Below, piece after piece: positions 1-7,328 of a stretch of 11,003 nucleotides of DNA. Within the stretch, counting starts at the first letter, position 1. Each line of letters begins with the position of its first letter. The stretch comes from JAGXLC01 sp046545815. GTDB taxonomy: Bacteria > Bacteroidota > Bacteroidia > Bacteroidales > UBA12077. Location of the stretch: NCBI GenBank assembly GCA_046545815.1, contig JBKGZA010000109.1, positions 1 through 11,003 of the forward strand. The letters are read 5' to 3'. A program made the translations under genes and the position numbers. Under the pieces are notes generated by a model. That model was not told the DNA's origin, made no database searches, and saw only the letters and a list, made by a program, of their open reading frames with translations.

Positions 1-508
1 CCTTCGAAGTGCTATCCAAGTCATAATAATTGTTCCCTAGATGTCTTAAATATAAAATATTGGTAGTATCATTCCTATACAATTTCTGAAGATTCTCTAT
101 TGCTTGTAAATAGTTGTTGTTGAACTCATGAATTTTAACAAGTTTCATCCTGCATTGCTGATCATCAAGGTACTTCTGTAATATGCATTCAGCGTCCGTA
201 AAATTTCCGTTTTGAAAATAAACATCTGCCAAAAGTTTATTAAGCCTTGTATTATCGGGAAAATATTGTAATCCTTCGTTCAGTATTTGGATGCATTGAT
301 TGATTGCTCCTTTCTTATTTAGTGCTACCGCATACCAATAATAATCATTTGAATTCAGAGAGTTGGAATTTATATTGATTTCAGCCTGTTGAACAATGAG
401 ATCAAACTGATTCTTAAGATAGAGCAACTCATACTGATTTTGCCCCTGAACCTGGTAATAAAGACCCAGGGTTAAGCAAACAGATAAACTCAAAAGTAAT
501 TTTTTCAT
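1..508 (-). CDS. Secreted TPR-repeat protein, C-terminus outside window
   Basis: This gene starts with ATG at 508 and stays open for 169 codons to the left edge, so only its N-terminal part is visible. Residues 1-22 form a signal peptide: MKK, a leucine-rich core, then VQG before QNQ, a cleavage context common in Bacteroidota. The mature part is a series of paired helices spaced like tetratricopeptide repeats at about residues 57-86, 87-114, 119-147 and from 151 onward, with the usual small/aromatic pattern (WYAVALNKKG, LADVYFQNGNFTDAE). TPR proteins are protein-binding scaffolds, and this one would sit in the periplasm or outer envelope. It begins 21 nt after the stop of the HD-domain gene, so the two are probably co-transcribed; a GAGGAAA stretch overlapping that stop could serve as ribosome binding site. 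I cannot name a specific function, and a catalytic or membrane domain may follow beyond the edge. Confidence 0.8.
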   Translation of the reverse strand, partial: MKKLLLSLSVCLTLGLYYQVQGQNQYELLYLKNQFDLIVQQAEININSNSLNSNDYYWYAVALNKKGAINQCIQILNEGLQYFPDNTRLNKLLADVYFQNGNFTDAECILQKYLDDQQCRMKLVKIHEFNNNYLQAIENLQKLYRNDTTNILYLRHLGNNYYDLDSTSK

Positions 509-529
509 TTGATTGGCTGTTTGGTTTCC

Positions 530-1168
530 TCATATCTCTCCTTCTACTTCACGGTTGAGTCTTTCAAAAAAATCAGTCATAAAGCGATGCCGCTCTTTTG
601 CAAGCTCCAAACCGCTCCTGGTTAGCATTCGGTCCTTTATGTATCTTAGTTTGACCAGATATTCCCTGTATGCAGTATCTTCCTCACTATAGGGTAAAGA
701 TTGCTCCGGGTCGACCTCCTTATCGTGCAGCATGGCCCCAACTTCTCCGGCAAAAAGATAAGCTCTGGCAATACCCACTGCCCCTATAGAATCAAGCTTA
801 TCCGCATCAAACAAGACTTTGGCTTCACCCGTTTCAGGTTGTTTACTGTCCCTGAACCGATGGGTAACTATACAATGAACGATTTTTTCGATCTTATTAT
901 TTTCGAGGCTCTCACCCGCTAAAATTTTACGTGCCATTTGGCCCCCTCTTTCGGCATGACGAATGCGCCCTCGGCTCCGGTCCTCCTCAGTTCTGCCAAT
1001 ATCATGCAACAAAGATGCCAGCGCAACAATTTCCCGGTCGGCTCCTTCCTGTTCGGCCAAACGGAGAGCTATCCGATAAACACGTTGGGTATGATCCCAC
1101 CGGTGGCTGCTTCTGGCGCTTTCAAAATGACTCCTGGCAATGTCACTGATCCTTTCTATAAGGTTCAT
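530..1168 (-). CDS. HD-domain metal-dependent phosphohydrolase, YedJ/YpgQ-like
   Basis: This 212-residue cytoplasmic protein has the full metal-binding set of the HD superfamily. His26 lies in SHRWDHTQRV, the His55-Asp56 pair in LLHDIGR, further His residues at 71 and 98/103 (HCIVTH), and a late Asp in FDADKLDSIGAVGIAR (121-130). From memory, the DADKLDSIGA block and the overall length match E. coli YedJ (about 231 residues) and Bacillus YpgQ, which belong to a branch with nucleotide phosphohydrolase activity; the substrate here is inferred only at the level of phosphoester or nucleotide. The start at 1168 is the first in-frame ATG, and a further ATG at 1175 is out of frame. It is followed closely by the TPR gene. 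Upstream lies the repeat-bearing gap after carB, so it is probably transcribed separately from carAB, although no good promoter match was seen. Confidence 0.85.
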   Translation of the reverse strand: MNLIERISDIARSHFESARSSHRWDHTQRVYRIALRLAEQEGADREIVALASLLHDIGRTEEDRSRGRIRHAERGGQMARKILAGESLENNKIEKIVHCIVTHRFRDSKQPETGEAKVLFDADKLDSIGAVGIARAYLFAGEVGAMLHDKEVDPEQSLPYSEEDTAYREYLVKLRYIKDRMLTRSGLELAKERHRFMTDFFERLNREVEGEI

Positions 1169-1229
1169 AGATCATATAGATTTTGTAGATTTTCAGCTGT
1201 CTCTGCCTTTCCAAATAAATGCTTGAATG

Positions 1230-1295
1230 GCTCAGAGCTTCGAGCGCAGAGCAGAGAACAGAATGTTTCGGTTTCCGCCTCCCGAGTCTCGGTTT
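1230..1295. repeat. Degenerate heptanucleotide repeat, left inverted copy
   Basis: Read on the minus strand, this stretch divides into nine 7-nt units followed by a C. The first four resemble CCCGARA (for example ACCGAGA and ACCGAAA) and the last five resemble CTCTGNG (for example CTCTGCG and CTCTGAG). Its reverse complement aligns without gaps to 1391-1456, with 46 of 66 positions identical by hand count. It lies in the 302-nt gap between the carB stop and the HD-gene start. Because three heptads equal seven codons, the repeat stays open in some frames and can mimic a small protein on the plus strand; I do not consider that coding. The rest of the gap (1169-1229, 1296-1390, 1457-1470) is AT-rich with nothing else recognisable. 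Confidence 0.75.
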
Positions 1296-1390
1296 GGTAT
1301 TAGCTAAAGTTTTTCGGTTATTTATGATTCATATTACTATAAAAGGTTAATCAGTATATTTCACAACTTCTACCAGCAGTTGACCGGGGA

Positions 1391-1456
1391 AACCCGAGAC
1401 CCGGGGCACGGGACCCGAAACCTTTTCCTCTTTTCTCTTGGCCTTTAGCTCTGTGC
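1391..1456. repeat. Degenerate heptanucleotide repeat, right inverted copy
   Basis: On the plus strand this copy splits into nine heptads plus a C: CCCGAGA first, CCCGAAA fourth, and CTCTGTG last. It begins 95 nt after the left copy ends and is in the opposite orientation, so transcripts through the gap could fold into a long imperfect hairpin. Its right end is 15 nt from the carB stop at 1471, so it could act as a downstream transcript-end structure for carAB; this role is inference. A minus-strand reading frame through it resembles the plus-strand reading of the left copy, as expected from shared repeat sequence and not from a gene. Confidence 0.75.
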
Positions 1457-1470
1457 AATTCAATTCTTGC

Positions 1471-4400
1471 TTAGTACTCATTCCAGCTCTTAATCTCCAG
1501 GCTTTTCGTATCGTATTTACAGAAGGAATAGATGAATGCGCTGGCAAGCCGTGCGTTGGTTATCAGGGGAATATTATAATCTATAGCAGTCCGCCTGATC
1601 CTGTAATCATTGTCCAGTTCATTCTTGCCGTGATGCTTCGGTACATTAACCACCAGATCAATCTTCTTTTCTTTCAGGTAGTCAATGGTATTGGGTTGCT
1701 CGTCTTCATCGGGCCAATGAAGTACGGTAGTTTCCACCCCGTTTTGTTCGTAAAAATCGTGGGTGCCTTTAGTGGCGTAAAGGTTATACCCTCTTTCTTT
1801 CAGCATTCTGGCGCTTGTTAACATTTCCAGTTTCGACCGTGCAGGACCGGAGGAAAGCAGCACGTTTTTCTGTGGTATGTTATAACCTACAGAAAGCATG
1901 GCTTTCAATATGGCCTCGTAATAGGTTTGTCCGATACATCCCACTTCCCCGGTAGAAGCCATCTCTACGCCCAGAATCGGATCGGCTTTCTGAAGGCGCG
2001 AGAAAGAAAACTGAGGAGCCTTAACACCTATGTGATCCAGATCAAACAAAGATTTTACAGGCTTTTCCACTTGCTCACCCAACATTACCCTTGTCGCCAG
2101 CTCGATAAAATTTGTTTTCAACACCTTCGAAACGAAAGGGAAGCTCCGGGCAGCACGCAGGTTGCACTCTATTACCTTAACATCATTGTCCTTGGCAATG
2201 AACTGCACATTGAACGGACCGGTAATCTGCAGCTCTTCGGCTATCTTTCGGGCGATCTTTTTGATTCTCCGGACGGTTTCCACATAAATCTTCTGGGCGG
2301 GAAACACAAATGTGGCATCCCCGCTATGGACTCCTGCAAACTCAACATGCTCCGATATCGCGTATACCACAATATCGCCTTTATTGGCCACAGCATCCAT
2401 CTCGATCTCCTTGCCGTTCTCAATAAACTCACTCACCACCACCGGATATTGCCGGGATACCTTCACGGCCAAATTCAGGAATTCATCCAGCTCTTCGCGG
2501 TTAGAAACCACATTCATTGCCGCACCCGATAATACGTAAGAGGGGCGAATCAGTACCGGATATCCTACTTCATCGATGAACCGGTAAATATCTCCTATAT
2601 TTGAAAGTTCCTGCCATCTGGGTTGATCTACTCCAAGCCTGTCAAGCATGGCCGAGAACGTATGGCGGTTTTCTGCCCGGTCAATCGATTCAGGCGAAGT
2701 TCCGAGTACATTAACATCTTGCTGGTGCAACCGTATAGCCAGGTTATTGGGTATCTGACCCCCGGTAGAAACAATCACCCCGTAAGGCATCTCCAGATCA
2801 ACGATATCCAGAACCCTTTCCAATGTTAGTTCTTCAAAATAGAGCCTGTCCGAAACATCATAATCGGTACTCACCGTTTCGGGGTTGTAGTTGATCATTA
2901 CCGAACGGTATTCTTTCTTGTTAAGGGCATTGAGCGCATTGACACCACACCAGTCAAATTCTACGCTGCTGCCAATACGGTAGGCACCCGAACCCAATAC
3001 GATGGCTGATTTTCCGTCATGCTGAAAGGGAATGTCGTGATCATTCCCATTATAAGTCAGATACAAATAATTGGTATATGCAGGATATTCGGCAGCCAAC
3101 GTATCGATCTGCTTCACTGAGGGCATTACATTACGTGACTTTCGGTAAGTCCTGACCATGAGCATATCCTCACTGATTTGCTCATCACTGCTCTTCAGAA
3201 CAAAACGGGCGATCTGAAAATCAGAGAAGCCCTTTTTCTTGGCTTCATGAAGCAGTTTATCAGGCAAATCCTCCAACACATTATATTTTTTCAGTTCGGT
3301 ATGAAGGTCGAAAATGTTTTGAAGGCGCTGCAGGAACCAACTGTCAATTTTTGTGAGTTCATAGAGCTTATCGATAGAATATCCCTCATAAAAAGCCTTT
3401 GTAAGGTAAAATATACGCATATCGGTAGGAACAGAAAGTTCCTCCTCGAGCAGCTCGGTCTCTACGTCTTTATTCCCCACAAAACCGTGCATGCCCTGTC
3501 CGATCATGCGCAATCCCTTCTGTATGGCTTCCTCAAAATTTCTGCCGATGGCCATGACCTCCCCGACGCTTTTCATGCCGCTGCCGATCTGATTGGAAAC
3601 CCCGATGAACTTATTCAGGTCCCATCTGGGAATTTTACACACCACATAGTCAAGGGCGGGCTCAAAAAATGCGGGTGTAGTCCGTGTAACTGAATTTTTC
3701 AGTTCATGCAGTCCATAGCCCAAAGCAAGTTTGGCTGCAACAAAAGCAAGGGGATAACCTGTAGCTTTCGAGGCCAGGGCGCTTGAACGGGAAAGCCTCG
3801 CATTTACCTCTATCACCCTGTAATCTTCCGAAACCGGATCCAGTGCAAACTGAACATTGCATTCGCCCACAACACCTATATGCCGGATAATACGTATAGA
3901 AAGTTCCCGGAGCATATGATATTCCCGGTTTGAAAGTGTTTGCGAAGGAGCCACCACAATGCTTTCGCCGGTATGAATGCCGATGGGATCAAAATTCTCC
4001 ATATTGCATACCGTAATACAATTGTCGTAATTATCCCGTACCACTTCATATTCAATCTCTTTCCAACCTTTAAGCGATTCCTCTATCAACACCTGATCGG
4101 AATAGGCAAAAGCAATGGAAGCGGTATTTTCCAGTTCCTTCTCGCTGAAGCAAAAGCCACTGCCCTGTCCTCCCAGGGCATAAGCAGCCCTTAATATCAC
4201 GGGATAACCCAACTTCTCTGCCGCCTCCTTAGCTTCCTGCAAATTATTGGCAGCAATGCTGCTGGCTGAGTTTACATCAATGTCTCTGAGTTTCCGGTTG
4301 AATAAATCCCGGTCTTCCGTATCAATAATCCCCTGTACAGCAGTTCCCAGAACTTTTACATCATATTCCTCCAAAACTTTATTTCTGTATAATGCCACGC

Positions 4401-4701
4401 CACAATTCAAGGCCGTTTGACCGCCAAAAGCCAGCAAAATGCCATCGGGCCGTTCCTTCTTAATGACATCGGTCACAAATTCCGGAGTAACAGGAAGAAA
4501 ATAGATTTCATCGGCAATCTCTTCCGAAGTCTGTACGGTAGCGATATTCGGATTGATGAGCACGGTGCGAATGCCTTCTTCTCTCATTGCCTTCAGGGCC
4601 TGAGAACCGGAATAATCAAATTCGCCGGCCTCCCCTATTTTTAATGCGGCTGAGCCTAAAACAAGAACTTTGGATATATTTTGTACGGTATCTTTCATCA
4701 T
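1471..4701 (-). CDS. carB: Carbamoyl phosphate synthetase large subunit
   Basis: CarB uses ammonia delivered from CarA, bicarbonate and two ATP to make carbamoyl phosphate for pyrimidine and arginine synthesis. At 1076 residues it is full length (E. coli 1073). It has the standard duplicated layout: first ATP-grasp half about 1-405 (FDYSGSQALKA, GGQTALNCG, RAAYALGGQGSG at 171-182, VIEVNARLSRSSALASKATG from 297), an oligomerisation linker to about 555, a second ATP-grasp half to about 940 (GSGAYRIGSSVEFDWCG, SYVLSGAAMNV, ISEHVE, VIECNLRAARSFPFVSK), and a C-terminal MGS-like allosteric domain from about 943. Many blocks (VNARLSRSS in place of E. coli MNPRVSRSS, KIPRWDL, KQIDTLAAEYPA) are closer to eukaryotic CAD and CPS1, as I recall those sequences. 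The E. coli UMP/IMP-site lysine (K993) is replaced by Trp996. The start at 4701 (MMK) has AAAGGA upstream; the second Met at 4698 is an equally possible start. carA ends 27 nt upstream, so the two are one operon. Confidence 0.98.
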   Translation of the reverse strand: MMKDTVQNISKVLVLGSAALKIGEAGEFDYSGSQALKAMREEGIRTVLINPNIATVQTSEEIADEIYFLPVTPEFVTDVIKKERPDGILLAFGGQTALNCGVALYRNKVLEEYDVKVLGTAVQGIIDTEDRDLFNRKLRDIDVNSASSIAANNLQEAKEAAEKLGYPVILRAAYALGGQGSGFCFSEKELENTASIAFAYSDQVLIEESLKGWKEIEYEVVRDNYDNCITVCNMENFDPIGIHTGESIVVAPSQTLSNREYHMLRELSIRIIRHIGVVGECNVQFALDPVSEDYRVIEVNARLSRSSALASKATGYPLAFVAAKLALGYGLHELKNSVTRTTPAFFEPALDYVVCKIPRWDLNKFIGVSNQIGSGMKSVGEVMAIGRNFEEAIQKGLRMIGQGMHGFVGNKDVETELLEEELSVPTDMRIFYLTKAFYEGYSIDKLYELTKIDSWFLQRLQNIFDLHTELKKYNVLEDLPDKLLHEAKKKGFSDFQIARFVLKSSDEQISEDMLMVRTYRKSRNVMPSVKQIDTLAAEYPAYTNYLYLTYNGNDHDIPFQHDGKSAIVLGSGAYRIGSSVEFDWCGVNALNALNKKEYRSVMINYNPETVSTDYDVSDRLYFEELTLERVLDIVDLEMPYGVIVSTGGQIPNNLAIRLHQQDVNVLGTSPESIDRAENRHTFSAMLDRLGVDQPRWQELSNIGDIYRFIDEVGYPVLIRPSYVLSGAAMNVVSNREELDEFLNLAVKVSRQYPVVVSEFIENGKEIEMDAVANKGDIVVYAISEHVEFAGVHSGDATFVFPAQKIYVETVRRIKKIARKIAEELQITGPFNVQFIAKDNDVKVIECNLRAARSFPFVSKVLKTNFIELATRVMLGEQVEKPVKSLFDLDHIGVKAPQFSFSRLQKADPILGVEMASTGEVGCIGQTYYEAILKAMLSVGYNIPQKNVLLSSGPARSKLEMLTSARMLKERGYNLYATKGTHDFYEQNGVETTVLHWPDEDEQPNTIDYLKEKKIDLVVNVPKHHGKNELDNDYRIRRTAIDYNIPLITNARLASAFIYSFCKYDTKSLEIKSWNEY

Positions 4702-4728
4702 TTCATCCTTTTTATATTAGCAGCGTTT

Positions 4729-5814
4729 TCATTTGCTGGTGTAGTGTTTCAACAGTTCGAGAAAATCATCGAAAAGAAACTCGGTATCTACGGGGCCTCC
4801 GGATGCTTCGGGATGGAACTGGGTGGCAAAAAACGGATATTTGCGGTGTTTGATCCCTTCACAGGTATTGTCATTCAGATTGGTAAAATACAAATCCCAG
4901 TCATCACTCAGTGTGTCAATATCCACCACGTAACCATGATTTTGTGAAGTAATGTAGCATCTGTGGGTTCCCTGAAGCAATACCGGCTGATTGTGGCTCC
5001 TGTGCCCGTACTTCAGCTTGTAGGTATCACCTCCTGTGGCCAGCGCCATAAGTTGAGTACCCAGACATATGCCCATCACAGGTTTATCCTTGTGTAAAGC
5101 CCTGCCGATATTCTGTATGGCCGTATCCGCATTCTTCGGATCTCCCGGACCATTGGTAATGAACAGCCCGTCATAGTCTTCCTTCAAAAAATCATAATCC
5201 CAGGGTACCCGATAAACCGTAGTATCTCTGTTAACCAAACACCGGATGATGTTGTTTTTAAGCCCGAGGTCCAGCAGCACCACCGTATATTTTCCATCGC
5301 CGTATTTTTGAACGGTTGAGGTGCTCACTTTTTCTACCAGGTTCTCCTTATTGGGATCGTACAAATCAACATCTTCCTCGCCAATAATAATTTTCCCCAG
5401 CATAACCCCTTCTTCTCTGATGATCTTAGTCAATGCCCGTGTATCGATGCCATGGATGCCGGGCACCTTATTTTCCCTAAGCCAGTCGGAAAGACTTCTG
5501 GCTGCGTTCCAATGGCTGTAATTAAAAGAATAATCAGAGATTACCAGACCTCTAATCTGAACCCGGCTGGATTCAAAATTTTCGGGGATGTCTTTGGCAT
5601 TTTCTTCCCGGGGAACCCCGTAATTACCGATTAACGGATAAGTGGCCACAAGAATCTGACCATGATAGGAAGGATCAGTCAGGCTTTCAGGATAACCTGT
5701 CATTGCAGTGTTGAACACGATTTCACCTGAAACTGACTGCTCATAACCAAAAGAACTACCATGGAAAACTGTACCGTCACTAAGAACTAGCTTGGCTGGT
5801 TTAGAATGAAGCAT
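4729..5814 (-). CDS. carA: Carbamoyl phosphate synthetase small (glutaminase) subunit
   Basis: CarA hydrolyses glutamine and passes ammonia through a tunnel to CarB. The 361-residue protein (E. coli 382) has the CPSase small-chain N-domain at about 1-150 (LSDGTVFHGSSFG, FNTAMTGYPESLTDPSY) and a class I glutamine amidotransferase domain from about 176. The catalytic triad is visible: Cys250 in GICLGTQL, and His334 and Glu336 in QFHPEASGGP. The residue two after the Cys-Leu-Gly turn is Thr where E. coli has His (CLGHQ); variation there is common among amidotransferases, so activity is expected. The YGHRSHNQP block resembles the eukaryotic CAD amidotransferase. The retained Cys shows that the enzyme should use glutamine, unlike mammalian CPS1. 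The gene lies 27 nt before carB and has a TACCTTTG box 21 nt upstream of its ATG. Confidence 0.97.
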   Translation of the reverse strand: MLHSKPAKLVLSDGTVFHGSSFGYEQSVSGEIVFNTAMTGYPESLTDPSYHGQILVATYPLIGNYGVPREENAKDIPENFESSRVQIRGLVISDYSFNYSHWNAARSLSDWLRENKVPGIHGIDTRALTKIIREEGVMLGKIIIGEEDVDLYDPNKENLVEKVSTSTVQKYGDGKYTVVLLDLGLKNNIIRCLVNRDTTVYRVPWDYDFLKEDYDGLFITNGPGDPKNADTAIQNIGRALHKDKPVMGICLGTQLMALATGGDTYKLKYGHRSHNQPVLLQGTHRCYITSQNHGYVVDIDTLSDDWDLYFTNLNDNTCEGIKHRKYPFFATQFHPEASGGPVDTEFLFDDFLELLKHYTSK

Positions 5815-5834
5815 CGTTTTTTTAAAAACCGCAA

Positions 5835-5842
5835 CAAAGGTA
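5835..5842 (-). promoter_or_regulatory. Bacteroidota-type -7 box for carAB
   Basis: On the minus strand this reads TACCTTTG, a perfect match to the TAnnTTTG -7 element of Bacteroidota. It lies in the 69-nt gap between the membrane-protein stop and the carA ATG and predicts a leader of roughly 15 nt. The expected -33 TTTG is not perfect; a T-run lies at the right distance (about 5862-5868). No riboswitch-sized leader fits downstream of it. A T-rich stretch with no hairpin separates it from the upstream gene, so readthrough from there is also possible. Confidence 0.5.
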
Positions 5843-5883
5843 AAGTGTTTTTTGATATAAGAAAAAAATATCGGAAAAAAATA

Positions 5884-6744
5884 TTAACAATTCCCTTTTG
5901 AAAATTCCCGCCGCAGGTAGCCGTACCAGAGAAAAAAGATGAGAAACAGCAACAGCATATCTCCCAGGATAACCAACAGGGTAATCCACAGAGAATAGGC
6001 TTTCAGTTCATAAAAAAATACGATGACCGGTCGAAACATATAAGCCCCAAACAACAAAGTAATCACAAGAGCCAAAATGGATCTTCTCATTTCAATATTC
6101 TGAAGGGAAGCAATGCAGCCGTATCTTTTGCGGTACCATTTTCTGGAGTTGTACACGAATAGAAGGACCAGTGCTGAAATTCTGGCAGCAAAAGCGGTGC
6201 TTATAATGATGCCGAGAGTTATATCTGTCTCGAAGCTGCTCCCGATATAAAATGGATACAAGACCAGGTGAATCAATAAAAGAGACACAAAAAACAATCT
6301 TGCCCAATTCTTGCCCGTATGGATCATATAGCCAATTAAAAGGTATCCAGCGAGTATCAGAACAGTTGGCCCATCAATGAGTGAATGCACTATTCCCTGC
6401 CTGTTCAGTAAAATTACCCGTATGATATCCAAAAAAAGGCTTAAATAGATAAGCCACGCTCCCAATTTGATACTAAAAGGCAGATTGGAAGGAATGCGAA
6501 CGTAATTCCGGCACGACTCAAACCAGGAGTGCTGAGTTTCCAGTTGATCCCGCTCAAGTTCTTCCCTTTGCTGAATCAGGTCTGTAATTTCTTCAATCTG
6601 TTCGGGACTAAGATTTCTCCTGCCCAACTCCTTTCTGGCAGCATCCACCGCCTCGCTTTGATAATCATTTCTCTTTCTGAGCAGGATCTCCATCAGCTCC
6701 TCATTGGATCTTTCTTCCATTATAGTGGTAAACCGGTTTTCCAT
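5884..6744 (-). CDS. Six-helix inner-membrane protein with charged helical N-domain, function unknown
   Basis: I do not recognise a named family for this 286-residue protein. Residues 1-75 are soluble, highly charged and helical (SNEELMEILLRKRNDY, then AVDAARKELGRRNLSPEQI and an EEL/EERD stretch), a helical lead-in that I recall seeing on other Bacteroidota membrane proteins. Six hydrophobic segments follow at about 94-113, 121-142, 148-168, 174-198, 223-246 and 252-276, with basic loops such as SRKWYRKRYG (200-209) that should face the cytoplasm. No catalytic or transport signature is visible. The start chosen is the ATG at 6744; Met9 is an alternative. It lies between the small helical gene (122-nt gap) and carA (69-nt gap) on the same strand, but the gap sizes and the carA promoter box argue that it is not functionally tied to carbamoyl phosphate synthesis. 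Confidence 0.8.
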   Translation of the reverse strand: MENRFTTIMEERSNEELMEILLRKRNDYQSEAVDAARKELGRRNLSPEQIEEITDLIQQREELERDQLETQHSWFESCRNYVRIPSNLPFSIKLGAWLIYLSLFLDIIRVILLNRQGIVHSLIDGPTVLILAGYLLIGYMIHTGKNWARLFFVSLLLIHLVLYPFYIGSSFETDITLGIIISTAFAARISALVLLFVYNSRKWYRKRYGCIASLQNIEMRRSILALVITLLFGAYMFRPVIVFFYELKAYSLWITLLVILGDMLLLFLIFFLWYGYLRREFSKGNC

Positions 6745-6866
6745 CTCGTGCTGTTGTTAGATTTAAACGAAAGGGTATGCTGGTTTCGTTATACTTTTCC
6801 CAAATTAATCAAATTTTTAAAGGTATAACCGATTGGGAAATAATTATATCTCAATCATTCTCCAAT

Positions 6867-7286
6867 CTAATGGTTTAACTCCAGCTTCCTTTTCAGGGTA
6901 TCAATCTTGCTTTTTCGGTTAAAAGAAAAACTATTGCTAACTCCATCAACATACTGGTAGGTTTCCAGGGCTTTTTGATTGAGCTGATTCTTCATGTTTC
7001 CCTCTGCTTTCTTCGCCATCTCTGCCAGCATATCGGCAAACAATTCAATATTGGATTCGTTATAACCATATGCTTTTTTGAAAACACGATCAAATGGCTT
7101 ATTGTCTGAACGTAAAAGCTCTTTAATATCTACCCGGGTGTCTTCTACCAGTTGCTTGTTCAACTGCTCAAAATCCTCATTTACGTTAGGAATATCTGTA
7201 TTGCCACCCATTATTTTCCCCAGTATGGCCTGAAGCACCACATGAATCTTCTCAATTTCGCGCAGTATATAGTCTCTTTGTTCCAT
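6867..7286 (-). CDS. Small all-helical cytoplasmic protein, function unknown
   Basis: This 139-residue protein has no signal peptide or membrane segment. It looks entirely helical: an N-terminal amphipathic helix (RDYILREIEKIHVVLQAILGKI, residues 4-25), a short linker containing GGNTDIPN, then several charged helices (about 36-60, 65-95 and 96-113) and a lysine-rich tail. The opening pattern of Asp-Tyr-Ile-x-Arg-x-Ile-Glu followed by a hydrophobic helix and Gly-Lys resembles the DUF6483-type small proteins as I remember them, but I would not assign it on that basis. It starts 42 nt after the yciH stop on the same strand, so it may be the second gene of a yciH transcript. There is no visible catalytic motif, so a binding or adaptor role is the most that can be suggested. 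Confidence 0.8.
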   Translation of the reverse strand: MEQRDYILREIEKIHVVLQAILGKIMGGNTDIPNVNEDFEQLNKQLVEDTRVDIKELLRSDNKPFDRVFKKAYGYNESNIELFADMLAEMAKKAEGNMKNQLNQKALETYQYVDGVSNSFSFNRKSKIDTLKRKLELNH

Positions 7287-7328
7287 TCAAGTCTATAAGC
7301 GATGTAAAATAATCAACCATAATGACTT

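Noticed and set aside
938..1303. Plus-strand open frame of 121 codons ending inside the left repeat copy
   Set aside because: It is antisense to the HD gene for most of its length, and its tail is read from the heptad repeat. The similar-looking peptide on the minus strand through the other copy is explained by the repeat, not by protein homology.
1347..1547. Minus-strand open frame of 66 codons overlapping the carB end
   Set aside because: It overlaps the carB C-terminal coding sequence in another frame and runs through the right repeat copy; there is no independent evidence of coding.
1927..2532. Long plus-strand open frame antisense to carB, and similar ones at 3178-3693
   Set aside because: Shadow frames of a highly conserved gene; the translated products show no recognisable domain.
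5815..5883. Possible attenuator or riboswitch before carA
   Set aside because: The predicted leader after the promoter box is only about 15 nt, and the gap has T-runs but no stable hairpin.
6745..6866. Promoter before the six-helix membrane protein
   Set aside because: Only imperfect boxes (for example TACCTTTA on the minus strand) at poor spacing; CCCAA/TTGGG pairing is too short to mean much.
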